A stretch of DNA of 64,000 bases from Pseudohoeflea suaedae (GTDB taxonomy: Bacteria; Pseudomonadota; Alphaproteobacteria; Rhizobiales; Rhizobiaceae): contig NZ_SMSI01000002.1 in assembly GCF_004354915.1 (NCBI RefSeq), forward strand, positions 62,001 through 126,000, read 5' to 3'. Position 1 is the stretch's first letter. Each line of letters opens with the position of its first letter. Shown piece after piece: positions 23,897-29,535 of this stretch. The notes beneath the pieces are model-generated. The model did not search any database and was not told where the DNA came from. It saw only the letters and a list, made by a program, of their open reading frames with translations. Position numbers and translations under genes: made by a program.

Positions 23897-25579
23897 ATGG
23901 AATACGTTATCGCGGAAAGCGTGCCGAAGCCCGCGCGGGGGTATATAACACCCAGCAAAAAGTACGAGCTGTCAAATGCAGACGATATTGGCGGCGAAAT
24001 CACTGACGATGAAGGCGACAAGCTTGTCATTTTATTCCAATCCTGCCCGCACCTCAACGGCGGCAACTGGATTCGCGTCACCGAGTGCGATGAACCCGCC
24101 CTAATCGCCGGCATGGGCGCGCACGGCTTGCCGCCCTCCGGGTTTTTGGCTGGCCTTACCGCAGAACAACAGTCTGCGGCGCTTGCCTATGACGGGCCGG
24201 AATGCGACGCCGCCCTCGCCACCGAAACTTTCGGCGATCTCGACGACTACATCCGCAAGGGCGACTTCATTCAGACATACACCGGCCTGAAAGCGTGGCC
24301 GATGGATCTGCGCCCCGAAGAAGTCTGCATCGAGGACATCGCGCACAGCCTGGCAATGCAGTGCCGATACGCCGGGCACTGTCAGAAATTTTATTGCCCA
24401 ACACCAGAACAGAGAATCCTAACTGAAGACTTGAGGTGGGTTCCGGCCGGAGATTTGCGGGAAGGTGACGGCCTGCTTGCTTTTGACGAGGAGCCAGTCC
24501 GAATAGGAGCCTTTGGCAAAAATAGACGCAGAATGAAGCACGCCGTCGTAAAGACAGCGATGCCGGTGAAGAGACGCGTTATCCGACTGGTTATGAGCGA
24601 CGGTTCTGAAGTTTGCTCATCCTTTGAGCACCCGTGGCTTGTTGCAACAAAGTCATCTGGTAATCAAAAATGGGTCACCGCTGGGCGCATATCAGAAGAC
24701 ATCAAGTTGGGGAGGAAGAGATATATTCATAAATTCTTTTCCCCATGGGAGGAAAGGACCAGCAAAGAATCCGGTTGGTTGGCTGGGGTGTACGATGGGG
24801 AGGGGCATCTCTCTATTGTCAATCGCAGAGGGACGCAGCTAGGTGTGGCGCAGAAGCCCGGAGTAGTTCTTTCAAAGATCGAAGAATTATTGAAAGAGTA
24901 CGAATACAGCAATTACAGGTACACACAGACAGGCGCCAAGGGGTCTGGTGTAATAACGCTGCAAACTCAGGGAGGGTTTAGGCAGATAGCAGCCATGCTC
25001 GGCAGTATAAGGCCCTTGCGACTTCTTGGTAAGTTTACCGACGGACTGGTGTCGGGTGAGTTCGATAAACAGATGCAGAGCGACGGCAACCCTCTAGAGA
25101 TTGTCTCTGCACGCGATGAGGGAGTGCAGTGGGTTGCCGGCATAGAAACCAGTTCCAAGACATATTTTTGCGAAGGGTTTGGGGCGCATAACAGTGTGGC
25201 GGAGCATTCCGTCCTGATGGCGCGCTATCTCGCGGCGCGGGGAGGCAACGGGCCGGCGCTCGCAGCACTCATGCACGACGCGGCGGAAGCTTACCTTGTC
25301 GATATCCCGCGGCCCGTCAAGCACAGCCTGCCGCAGTATCGCGAACTCGAAGACCGCGTGCTTGCCGTCATCAATGCCAAATACGGCATCGGCCATTACA
25401 CGTCGGTCAAGGACGCGGACAACCGCATCATTGCCGATGAGATCGCCCAAAACATGACCCCGATGGACTGGCACGGCGGGCACTACGAGCCGCTTGGCGT
25501 GACGCTTCGGTTCTGGACGCCGGAAGAAGCCGAGCGAGAGTTCCTTATCGCGTTTCGTGAATTTGGGGGTGTGGCGTGA
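23897..25579 (+). CDS. HD-domain phosphohydrolase interrupted by an intein
   Basis: A 560-codon gene encoding a phage HD hydrolase whose mature form would be 294 residues after splicing. Residues 1-65 are an N-terminal add-on (VPKPARGYITPSKKYELS). The HD domain starts near residue 126 (YTGLKAWPMDLRPEEVCIEDIAHSL). It is broken between HCQKFY (161-166) and SVAEHSVLMARYL (433-445). It resumes with the metal-binding His of AEHS, then LMHDAAEAYLVDIPRPVK and RIIADEIA. Family members of the YfbR/phage HD type act on deoxynucleotides, so a role in nucleotide-pool management is likely. The join FY-SVAEHS restores the usual uninterrupted family motif. Ribosome site CAGGAGAGACTGGC lies before the ATG. 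The intein is annotated separately. Confidence 0.82.
   Translation: MEYVIAESVPKPARGYITPSKKYELSNADDIGGEITDDEGDKLVILFQSCPHLNGGNWIRVTECDEPALIAGMGAHGLPPSGFLAGLTAEQQSAALAYDGPECDAALATETFGDLDDYIRKGDFIQTYTGLKAWPMDLRPEEVCIEDIAHSLAMQCRYAGHCQKFYCPTPEQRILTEDLRWVPAGDLREGDGLLAFDEEPVRIGAFGKNRRRMKHAVVKTAMPVKRRVIRLVMSDGSEVCSSFEHPWLVATKSSGNQKWVTAGRISEDIKLGRKRYIHKFFSPWEERTSKESGWLAGVYDGEGHLSIVNRRGTQLGVAQKPGVVLSKIEELLKEYEYSNYRYTQTGAKGSGVITLQTQGGFRQIAAMLGSIRPLRLLGKFTDGLVSGEFDKQMQSDGNPLEIVSARDEGVQWVAGIETSSKTYFCEGFGAHNSVAEHSVLMARYLAARGGNGPALAALMHDAAEAYLVDIPRPVKHSLPQYRELEDRVLAVINAKYGIGHYTSVKDADNRIIADEIAQNMTPMDWHGGHYEPLGVTLRFWTPEEAEREFLIAFREFGGVA
24395..25192 (+). mobile_element. Intein with LAGLIDADG-type endonuclease motif (266 residues)
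   Basis: Residues 167-432 of the HD hydrolase. They begin with the splicing nucleophile Cys (CPTPEQRILTEDLRWVPAGD), with block-A-like spacing to a GDGLL segment. Block B is recognisable as SDGSEVCSSFEHPWLV, with the conserved His. A single LAGLIDADG-like motif is at WLAGVYDGEGHLSI. The end is TYFCEGFGAHN followed by Ser as the +1 nucleophile, the standard His-Asn/Ser junction. The coding sequence is more AT-rich than the extein (for example the AGATATATTCATAAATTC area), consistent with horizontal arrival. All residues expected for protein splicing are present, so the element is probably active in splicing; endonuclease activity is less certain. Confidence 0.85.
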
Positions 25580-25818
25580 CCCAAACCAAAGCCAAGACAA
25601 TGAAGCAGGCGCTGGAATGGATCGTAGACCACGAGCACCATGAAGGCTGGTGGGGCTTCGGTCACGGCACGGAACGCTGCCTGACGCTTGCCGGCAACGA
25701 GCATTCGCTCGTTATTCCGGAATCGGTTCACGAGCCCGGACTATTCGAGCCGTGCTGGCCGCTAGGCGGGCGCATGTATCGCCCGTCCGCGGCGGGGTTG
25801 GAGGTTATGGCGTCATGA
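25576..25818 (+). CDS. Hypothetical phage protein
   Basis: An 80-residue protein with a GTG start overlapping the TGA of the HD gene. It is rich in His, Trp and Glu (EWIVDHEHHEGWWGFGHGTERC) without a recognised domain. The end overlaps the next gene by ATGA. Real by overlap pattern; function unknown. Confidence 0.5.
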   Translation: MTQTKAKTMKQALEWIVDHEHHEGWWGFGHGTERCLTLAGNEHSLVIPESVHEPGLFEPCWPLGGRMYRPSAAGLEVMAS

Positions 25819-26165
25819 CCCACTTCCAAGTCAATCAGGAAGTCGTCTGCATCGACGACAGCCAGCCGCCGCTATCGCAGCCGCTGCGCGTGAAGAAGGG
25901 CGAGATTTATGTCGTGCGATGGATCGGCCCGTTTTACCACTACATGCTCGGCGAATATATCGGCGTTCGCTTGAAGGGCATTGACCAAGGTATCTGCCCG
26001 GATTGGGGCTATGAAGACGTCCCGTTTCAGGCGAAGCGCTTCAGGCCGCTTGTCGAGGACCGTATCGGCATGCTGCGCGCGTTGCTTGTGCCAAACCAGC
26101 CGGTAACGCCGACGATCGACGAACCGCGCCGCAAGGCGCCCGTGCGGGAAGAGGAGAGGGTTTGA
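25815..26165 (+). CDS. Hypothetical phage protein
   Basis: A 116-residue protein starting in ATGA. It is beta-rich with an SH3-like or KOW-like feel (NQEVVCIDDSQPPLSQPLRVKKGEIYVVRWIG), and a C-terminal basic tail (RRKAPVREEER). Small proteins with this VKKGEIYVVRWI pattern are frequent in phages of Alphaproteobacteria and have no assigned role. Confidence 0.55.
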   Translation: MTHFQVNQEVVCIDDSQPPLSQPLRVKKGEIYVVRWIGPFYHYMLGEYIGVRLKGIDQGICPDWGYEDVPFQAKRFRPLVEDRIGMLRALLVPNQPVTPTIDEPRRKAPVREEERV

Positions 26166-26338
26166 TGGAATTCGGAGACAGGACGGTCGCGGCGGCAATC
26201 GATGTTGCTGACAAACGGTACGAATCCGGCAGTCGATATTACCGATGGAACGAAATCGGCGCGGCCGCAGGTAAAATCCTTAAGGCACTTGAGGCAGAAT
26301 TGGAGAAGCCAAATGAAGCCCGCAATAAAGCACATTGA
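26165..26338 (+). CDS. Short hypothetical phage protein
   Basis: A 57-residue ORF whose ATG shares one base with the preceding TGA and whose end overlaps the kinase gene by 26 bases. It is helical and charged (AAAIDVADKRYESGSRYYRW, then GKILKALEAELEKPNEARNKAH). No family recognised. Confidence 0.45.
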   Translation: MEFGDRTVAAAIDVADKRYESGSRYYRWNEIGAAAGKILKALEAELEKPNEARNKAH

Positions 26339-26942
26339 ACAATGGCAACCACACCCAACACCGCTTACCGCCGCCAACGACAACCGCAAGGCACCGCTGA
26401 TCGGCATCACCGGCAAGCGCAACGTCGGCAAGTCAACCGCCGCCAGGATGCTTAATCGCGAGTGGGGCTTCAAGGTTGTGCACGCTTTTGACGGCGGTAA
26501 GTCGGCTGCCAATCAGCTTTTCTGGTATATGACAGGAGACATCGACAAAGCAAACGCCATGGTCTACGGCGACTTGAAGGATAAGCCGTGCCCCGAATTA
26601 CCGGGCGGGGTTGCGCCGCGGTATTTCCTCGAGAAGTTCGGCAAGTTCATGGGCGTCGATATGGGTGTCGAGTGGACGCTCGGCATGGAGATCTCGAGAG
26701 CTCGTCGCAACGATCGAGGCAAGCCGATCGTCGTTGAGTCGCTGGTCTACGAGTCCGACTGGTTCAAGCGTGCTGGCGGCGTCGTCATTCGGCTCGAGCG
26801 TCCCTACTTCTATGGGCCAGCCGGCGTCGAAAGCGACAGCGTGCAGGCACTCGTAGAGGCTGATTACACGATTTGCGCCGCGACGGTTGACGAGATGCTG
26901 GCGAAAGTCCGGCGCGCCGTTTTGGAGATTTGCGGGGCTTGA
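26313..26942 (+). CDS. P-loop (deoxy)nucleoside monophosphate kinase-like protein
   Basis: A 209-residue P-loop protein. Walker A is GITGKRNVGKST (residues about 32-43). A later acceptor-side region includes PRYFLEKFGKFMGVDMG and IVVESLVYESDWFKRAGGVVIRL, as in phage deoxynucleoside monophosphate kinases and dephospho-CoA-kinase-like folds. It would phosphorylate (d)NMPs for phage DNA synthesis. The ATG at 26313 is preceded by TTGGAGAAGCCAA. Its stop codon TGA is embedded in the TTGACA of the next promoter, so the operator also covers the end of this gene. Confidence 0.6.
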   Translation: MKPAIKHIEQWQPHPTPLTAANDNRKAPLIGITGKRNVGKSTAARMLNREWGFKVVHAFDGGKSAANQLFWYMTGDIDKANAMVYGDLKDKPCPELPGGVAPRYFLEKFGKFMGVDMGVEWTLGMEISRARRNDRGKPIVVESLVYESDWFKRAGGVVIRLERPYFYGPAGVESDSVQALVEADYTICAATVDEMLAKVRRAVLEICGA

Positions 26943-26967
26943 CAAATTTGTTAAGTTAACGCTATGG
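26937..26967 (+). promoter_or_regulatory. Operator-promoter, copy 2 of the 30-bp repeat
   Basis: Bases 26937-26966 are identical to 21000-21029: TTGACA at 26939-26944, 17-base spacer with overlapping palindromes, and a CTATGG -10 at 26962-26967. It controls the leader and alarmone-hydrolase-like gene downstream. Confidence 0.7.
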
Positions 26968-26969
26968 TG

Positions 26970-27114
26970 TTCTGGCAATGAATTGAACGGATCTATTGAA
27001 CAAGCCGTTCTGGCGTAGGAGGCAGTCATGTAGATCGCAGCGCGACGCGCGCATCCAAATTACTGAAGTCCCAAAACAAGGCCGCGTCACCTCCAGGGCG
27101 CGGCCACTTTTTTT
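26970..27114 (+). ncRNA. Candidate short leader/small RNA ending in an intrinsic terminator
   Basis: The region between the copy-2 promoter and the HD gene has no real ORF. It contains a consensus AGGAGG (27017-27022) five bases before an ATG that is immediately followed by TAG (27028-27033), a start-stop minigene. A terminator follows at 27080-27114. A transcript from the promoter would be about 140-145 nt long. It could be an attenuated leader of the downstream gene or a free small RNA. Confidence 0.4.
27080..27114 (+). terminator. Intrinsic terminator/attenuator upstream of the HD gene
   Basis: GGCCGCG (27080-27086) pairs with CGCGGCC (27099-27105), 12-base loop containing CACCTCC, followed by seven T at 27108-27114. 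The loop's CACCTCC is an anti-Shine-Dalgarno-like sequence that could pair with AGGAG sites in the same leader. The HD gene start is only 13 bases beyond. Confidence 0.75.
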
Positions 27115-27127
27115 AGGAGAGACGAAG

Positions 27128-27661
27128 ATGATTGCGCTTGGCGCCCTGAAGGAGACTGACGGACTCGTTATGCGAGCCGCCGACTTCGCCAGAACGATGC
27201 ATGAAGGGCAGGTTCGTAAATACACTGGCGAGCCCTATTTCAACCACGTCGAGCGCGTCGCTGAAAGGCTGACGCAGATTAACGCACAGATCGAGGCGAT
27301 TGCGGCCGGCTATCTTCACGATGTCATGGAAGATTGCGGCGTATCCATGGACGCGCTCTGTAAGGACTTCGGCGGGCCTGTTGCGCGCCTAGTCTGGTGG
27401 GTAACCAATCAGGCACCCAAGTCATTCGGAAACCGGGCCGAGCGCAAGGCGTTCGAATGCGAGCGGCTTGCTGGCGCACCGCGGGGGGCGCAGAACATCA
27501 AGCTTGCCGACATCATCGACAACACGCGCGACCTAAAAAGCCACGACCCTGAGTTTTGGAAGGTGTATCGAGGCGAGAAGGTCGCGGCCGTATCGGCAAT
27601 GACAAAGGGCGACTACATTCTACGCGACCGCGCGCTCATGATATTGGAGTGGTCCGAATGA
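27128..27661 (+). CDS. HD-domain protein resembling a small alarmone hydrolase (Mesh1/SpoT-HD type)
   Basis: A 177-residue single-domain HD protein. The motif order is that of the (p)ppGpp hydrolase domain of Rel/SpoT: FARTMHEGQVRKYTGEPYFNHV (with R-K-x-x-G-x-PY and His), then AAGYLHDVMEDCGVS (HD and ED), FGGPVARLVWWVTN, and NIKLADIIDNTRDL (N-x-KLAD-x-x-DN). No synthetase, TGS or ACT domain is present, and its length matches stand-alone Mesh1-like enzymes. The likely reaction is removal of the 3'-pyrophosphate from ppGpp or hydrolysis of a related nucleotide. The ATG at 27128 follows AGGAGAGACGAAG. It sits behind a repressible promoter and an attenuator-like hairpin. Its end overlaps a 14-codon ORF. 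Confidence 0.7.
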   Translation: MIALGALKETDGLVMRAADFARTMHEGQVRKYTGEPYFNHVERVAERLTQINAQIEAIAAGYLHDVMEDCGVSMDALCKDFGGPVARLVWWVTNQAPKSFGNRAERKAFECERLAGAPRGAQNIKLADIIDNTRDLKSHDPEFWKVYRGEKVAAVSAMTKGDYILRDRALMILEWSE

Positions 27662-27702
27662 TCATGGCCGGAGAGCTGCCGAAATTTTGGGAGAAGAAGT
27701 GA
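27658..27702 (+). CDS. 14-residue coupling ORF
   Basis: An ATG overlapping the TGA of the HD gene opens 14 codons (MIMAGELPKFWEKK). It ends in TGATG that supplies the start of the next gene. Its GAGAAGAAG end doubles as that gene's ribosome site. Probably a translational coupling device rather than a functional peptide. Confidence 0.3.
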   Translation: MIMAGELPKFWEKK

Positions 27703-28070
27703 TGGATGTGAACAACCTTTACCCTTACGCGATCAGGCTTAGGCTCGAGACTCTTTTCATGTCTCTGTCAAAGATCGACTACAAGAGCGCGAAAATAAAA
27801 ATAGACCGCAGTACGTTCTACGCATTGCGACAAGATCCATATTCAATGCGACACCTTGACTTGTGCGGAGGCCAAATGAAGTGGTACGGCGTGCCGATTG
27901 AGATTTGCGCCATGCCTATGCCAGAGCCGATGTGGGGCGATGATTGTGGGGCGGAATATGCTGACTGCGTTTTGCCAAAGGAGCCATTCTGTCTCTACAT
28001 TGAATACGAGAAGCGGAACGGCCGACGCGGCTATATCGACGACCCGCAGACCGATAAGGCGTATTTGTGA
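27702..28070 (+). CDS. Hypothetical phage protein
   Basis: A 122-residue protein with start MDVNNLYPYAIRL and a beta-prone middle (HLDLCGGQMKWYGVPIEICAMPMPEP). An acidic/aromatic end follows (EPFCLYIEYEKRNGRRGYIDDP). No family recognised. It overlaps the following gene by one base (TGATG) and lies near the right end of the prophage. Confidence 0.5.
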   Translation: MDVNNLYPYAIRLRLETLFMSLSKIDYKSAKIKIDRSTFYALRQDPYSMRHLDLCGGQMKWYGVPIEICAMPMPEPMWGDDCGAEYADCVLPKEPFCLYIEYEKRNGRRGYIDDPQTDKAYL

Positions 28071-28300
28071 TGACCGGCGAAAACCTCTACGTCGATTTAA
28101 GGACTGCTCCGTCAGATTGGGCCGCGCAGGTGCGCGAGATGGGAATCGTAACGCGGAGATGCGAACCGAAGTCGATCGCCGACCAGGTCAAGCTGCACGG
28201 GTGCGCGAACGTGCGGATGATCTTGCCGGCGTGGATACGGCGCGCCACGCAACCCGTGTGCAGCACCGGCAAACTTGATGCACACGACAAGGGAGAGTGA
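28070..28300 (+). CDS. Hypothetical phage protein
   Basis: A 76-residue basic protein (SDWAAQVREMGIVTRRCEPKSIADQVKLHGCANVRMILPAWIRRAT). The overlap TGATG with the previous gene supports expression. No motif recognised. Confidence 0.45.
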   Translation: MTGENLYVDLRTAPSDWAAQVREMGIVTRRCEPKSIADQVKLHGCANVRMILPAWIRRATQPVCSTGKLDAHDKGE

Positions 28301-28304
28301 TGGG

Positions 28305-28547
28305 ATGGAAAACACTAAAGCGAAAAGCCAGACTTTACGCCGCTCGTTGCTAGTTGTCATATTGGGACCGCTATGGCTGGTCGCGCTGATTGTCGGCCTG
28401 CTTTTGGCGGCACCATTAATAGCGGCGATAAACTTTCTTCTTGGCGGGCAAGGAGGCTTTGTCGGCACTATGTTCGCTCTGCAGATAGACGTGGCGCTCG
28501 AATTGATTTTGTTCGCTCAAGAGGCATGGCGCGGCCACGAAGATTAG
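28305..28547 (+). CDS. Small membrane protein at the prophage end
   Basis: An 80-residue protein with GGGAGAGTGATGGG before the ATG. It has a basic N-terminus (KAKSQTLRRSLL), one long hydrophobic region (VVILGPLWLVALIVGLLLAAPLIAAINFLL) and an acidic amphipathic tail. Small membrane proteins in the last gene before an attachment site are sometimes superinfection-exclusion genes, but nothing here proves that. Confidence 0.5.
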   Translation: MENTKAKSQTLRRSLLVVILGPLWLVALIVGLLLAAPLIAAINFLLGGQGGFVGTMFALQIDVALELILFAQEAWRGHED

Positions 28548-28681
28548 ACCCGTTTTCGGCCTAACTTTTTCAGTTTGCGTTTCTAGTGTAACCGATTGAT
28601 TTCTAATAACGCAAAAAGCCAAAAAGCGGTAAACCGGATTTTGGCTAAGTGCTTGAAAATATGGGCCTTTTTAGACTTCTA
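28548..28681. other. Non-coding segment before the attachment site, with nested inverted repeat
   Basis: No ORF is supported here. A nested inverted repeat occurs at 28617-28646: outer arms AGCCAAAA/TTTTGGCT, inner arms CGGT/ACCG around AA. It could be a terminator for the last phage gene or a binding site for integrase or excisionase arms. The surrounding sequence is AT-rich. Confidence 0.45.
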
Positions 28682-28734
28682 CTAGCTGACTCTTAATCAG
28701 CGGGTCCACGGTTCGAGCCCGTGCTCACCCACCA
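28682..28734 (+). other. Prophage attachment site: 3' part of tRNA-Lys(CUU)
   Basis: The sequence folds as the 3' portion of a tRNA. It has anticodon stem GCTGA/TCAGC (28685-28689, 28697-28701) with loop CTCTTAA (anticodon CTT), and variable GGGTC. The T arm CACGG/CCGTG has loop TTCGAGC, and the 3' acceptor strand is CTCACCC, then A and encoded CCA (28732-28734). No D arm or 5' acceptor strand lies upstream, so this is not a complete tRNA gene. It is the duplicated core left where the prophage integrated into tRNA-Lys, and the intact gene should be at the other prophage boundary, left of the window. Confidence 0.8.
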
Positions 28735-28760
28735 TTTTCCAATCACTTAGCAGGTTCGTG

Positions 28761-28793
28761 ACGGGGCGCTTTTTACAGGCAGCCCCGTTTTTT
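28761..28793 (+). terminator. Intrinsic terminator after the tRNA-Lys fragment
   Basis: ACGGGGC (28761-28767) pairs with GCCCCGT (28782-28788), loop 14 bases, then T6. It is placed 27 bases after the tRNA 3' end and in the same orientation. It is probably the original terminator of the host tRNA-Lys gene, now stranded beyond the attachment site. Confidence 0.7.
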
Positions 28794-28798
28794 ACACT

Positions 28799-29005
28799 TC
28801 ACTCGCCTATTGTTCCCTTTCGGATCGCGTCCTGCACGTCCTGGCCGGCAAGATAGAAGCGGCGGATTATGGTGTCGCATTCGGCTTCCGAATGGCCGGA
28901 GATCTCGGCGATGCGGGCGATCTCCACGCCGAAGCTGCGGGCATAGGTAATGCCGGTTCCGCGCAGGTCGTGAAACGTGAGGCGGCGGAAACGCGCCTCA
29001 CGCCC
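28799..29005 (-). pseudogene. C-terminal remnant of a tyrosine integrase (remnant 1)
   Basis: About 68 residues on the minus strand match the end of a phage/ICE tyrosine recombinase. They show LTFHDLRGTGITYARSFGV (Arg of the catalytic H-x-x-R, in HDLRGT) and AEISGHSEAECDTIIRRFY (second catalytic His in GHS, and the likely nucleophile Tyr in FY). The rest of the enzyme, including the N-terminal and arm-binding domains, is missing: upstream codons are unrelated. It lies just outside the prophage, pointing at the tRNA end, so it belongs to an older element that used the same site. Confidence 0.7.
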
Positions 29006-29072
29006 CATATGGGGCGCAGCCGATGATTGACAGACCGGGGCGGTCGTCGTTTCATCGGGCGGGGAGGGCTGC

Positions 29073-29315
29073 ATGTTTGAAATCTTCATTGATGGACCCG
29101 CCCGGCTGGTTGCGGCGCTGATCTATTTCGGGTGGATGATTATCACTGTGATCGCAGGCGTTGCGGCCGGCATGTGGGTTGCCGGCCGGCTTCGCGATCG
29201 GATGACGCGTATCCTAGCAAATGCGCTCGGCGTTCTGGTGTTCTTCTATGCCAGCCTGGTGCTCTATCGTGCGCAGCACTGGCTGGCCTTCGAGCTGCTG
29301 CAGGGGCAGCAGTAA
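29073..29315 (+). CDS. Small membrane protein in the integration remnant region
   Basis: An 80-residue protein preceded by GGGGAGGGCTGC. It has two hydrophobic segments (LVAALIYFGWMIITVIAGVAAGMWVAG and RILANALGVLVFFYASLVLY) separated by RLRDRM. It sits between two integrase remnants and is probably cargo of a lost element. Function unknown. Confidence 0.5.
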   Translation: MFEIFIDGPARLVAALIYFGWMIITVIAGVAAGMWVAGRLRDRMTRILANALGVLVFFYASLVLYRAQHWLAFELLQGQQ

Positions 29316-29333
29316 TCAATCGGCTCCCCCATG

Positions 29334-29445
29334 TCAGCTTTCCAGCTTGGCGATCGCCGAGCGTGCCAACTCGGGGTGCTTGCCGAAATAGTGTTTCAGG
29401 ATCTCGTCGATCGACTTGAGCGAATGGCCGGTTTCGGCTTGCCCC
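29334..29445 (-). pseudogene. C-terminal remnant of a second tyrosine integrase (remnant 2)
   Basis: Reading the minus strand upward to the stop at 29334-29336 gives AETGHSLKSIDEILKHYF and then GKHPELARSAIAKLES. This is the typical last 35 residues of another phage integrase, with GHS and the catalytic Tyr in HYF. A stop codon interrupts the frame just upstream near 29450. It is a different lineage from remnant 1, so at least two earlier elements have used this locus. Confidence 0.65.
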
Positions 29446-29535
29446 GTTTTTCATATGCTCGTTCCTCAACTCCCGCAGTGGAACCAACGCGCTTCCGGCC
29501 TGTTCTATCACGACGTGTGATTGAGGCCTGCCTGG

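Noticed and set aside
28660-28734. A complete tRNA-Lys gene
   Set aside because: Only the anticodon stem onward is present; no 5' acceptor strand complementary to CTCACCC and no D arm lie upstream. It is an attachment-site fragment.
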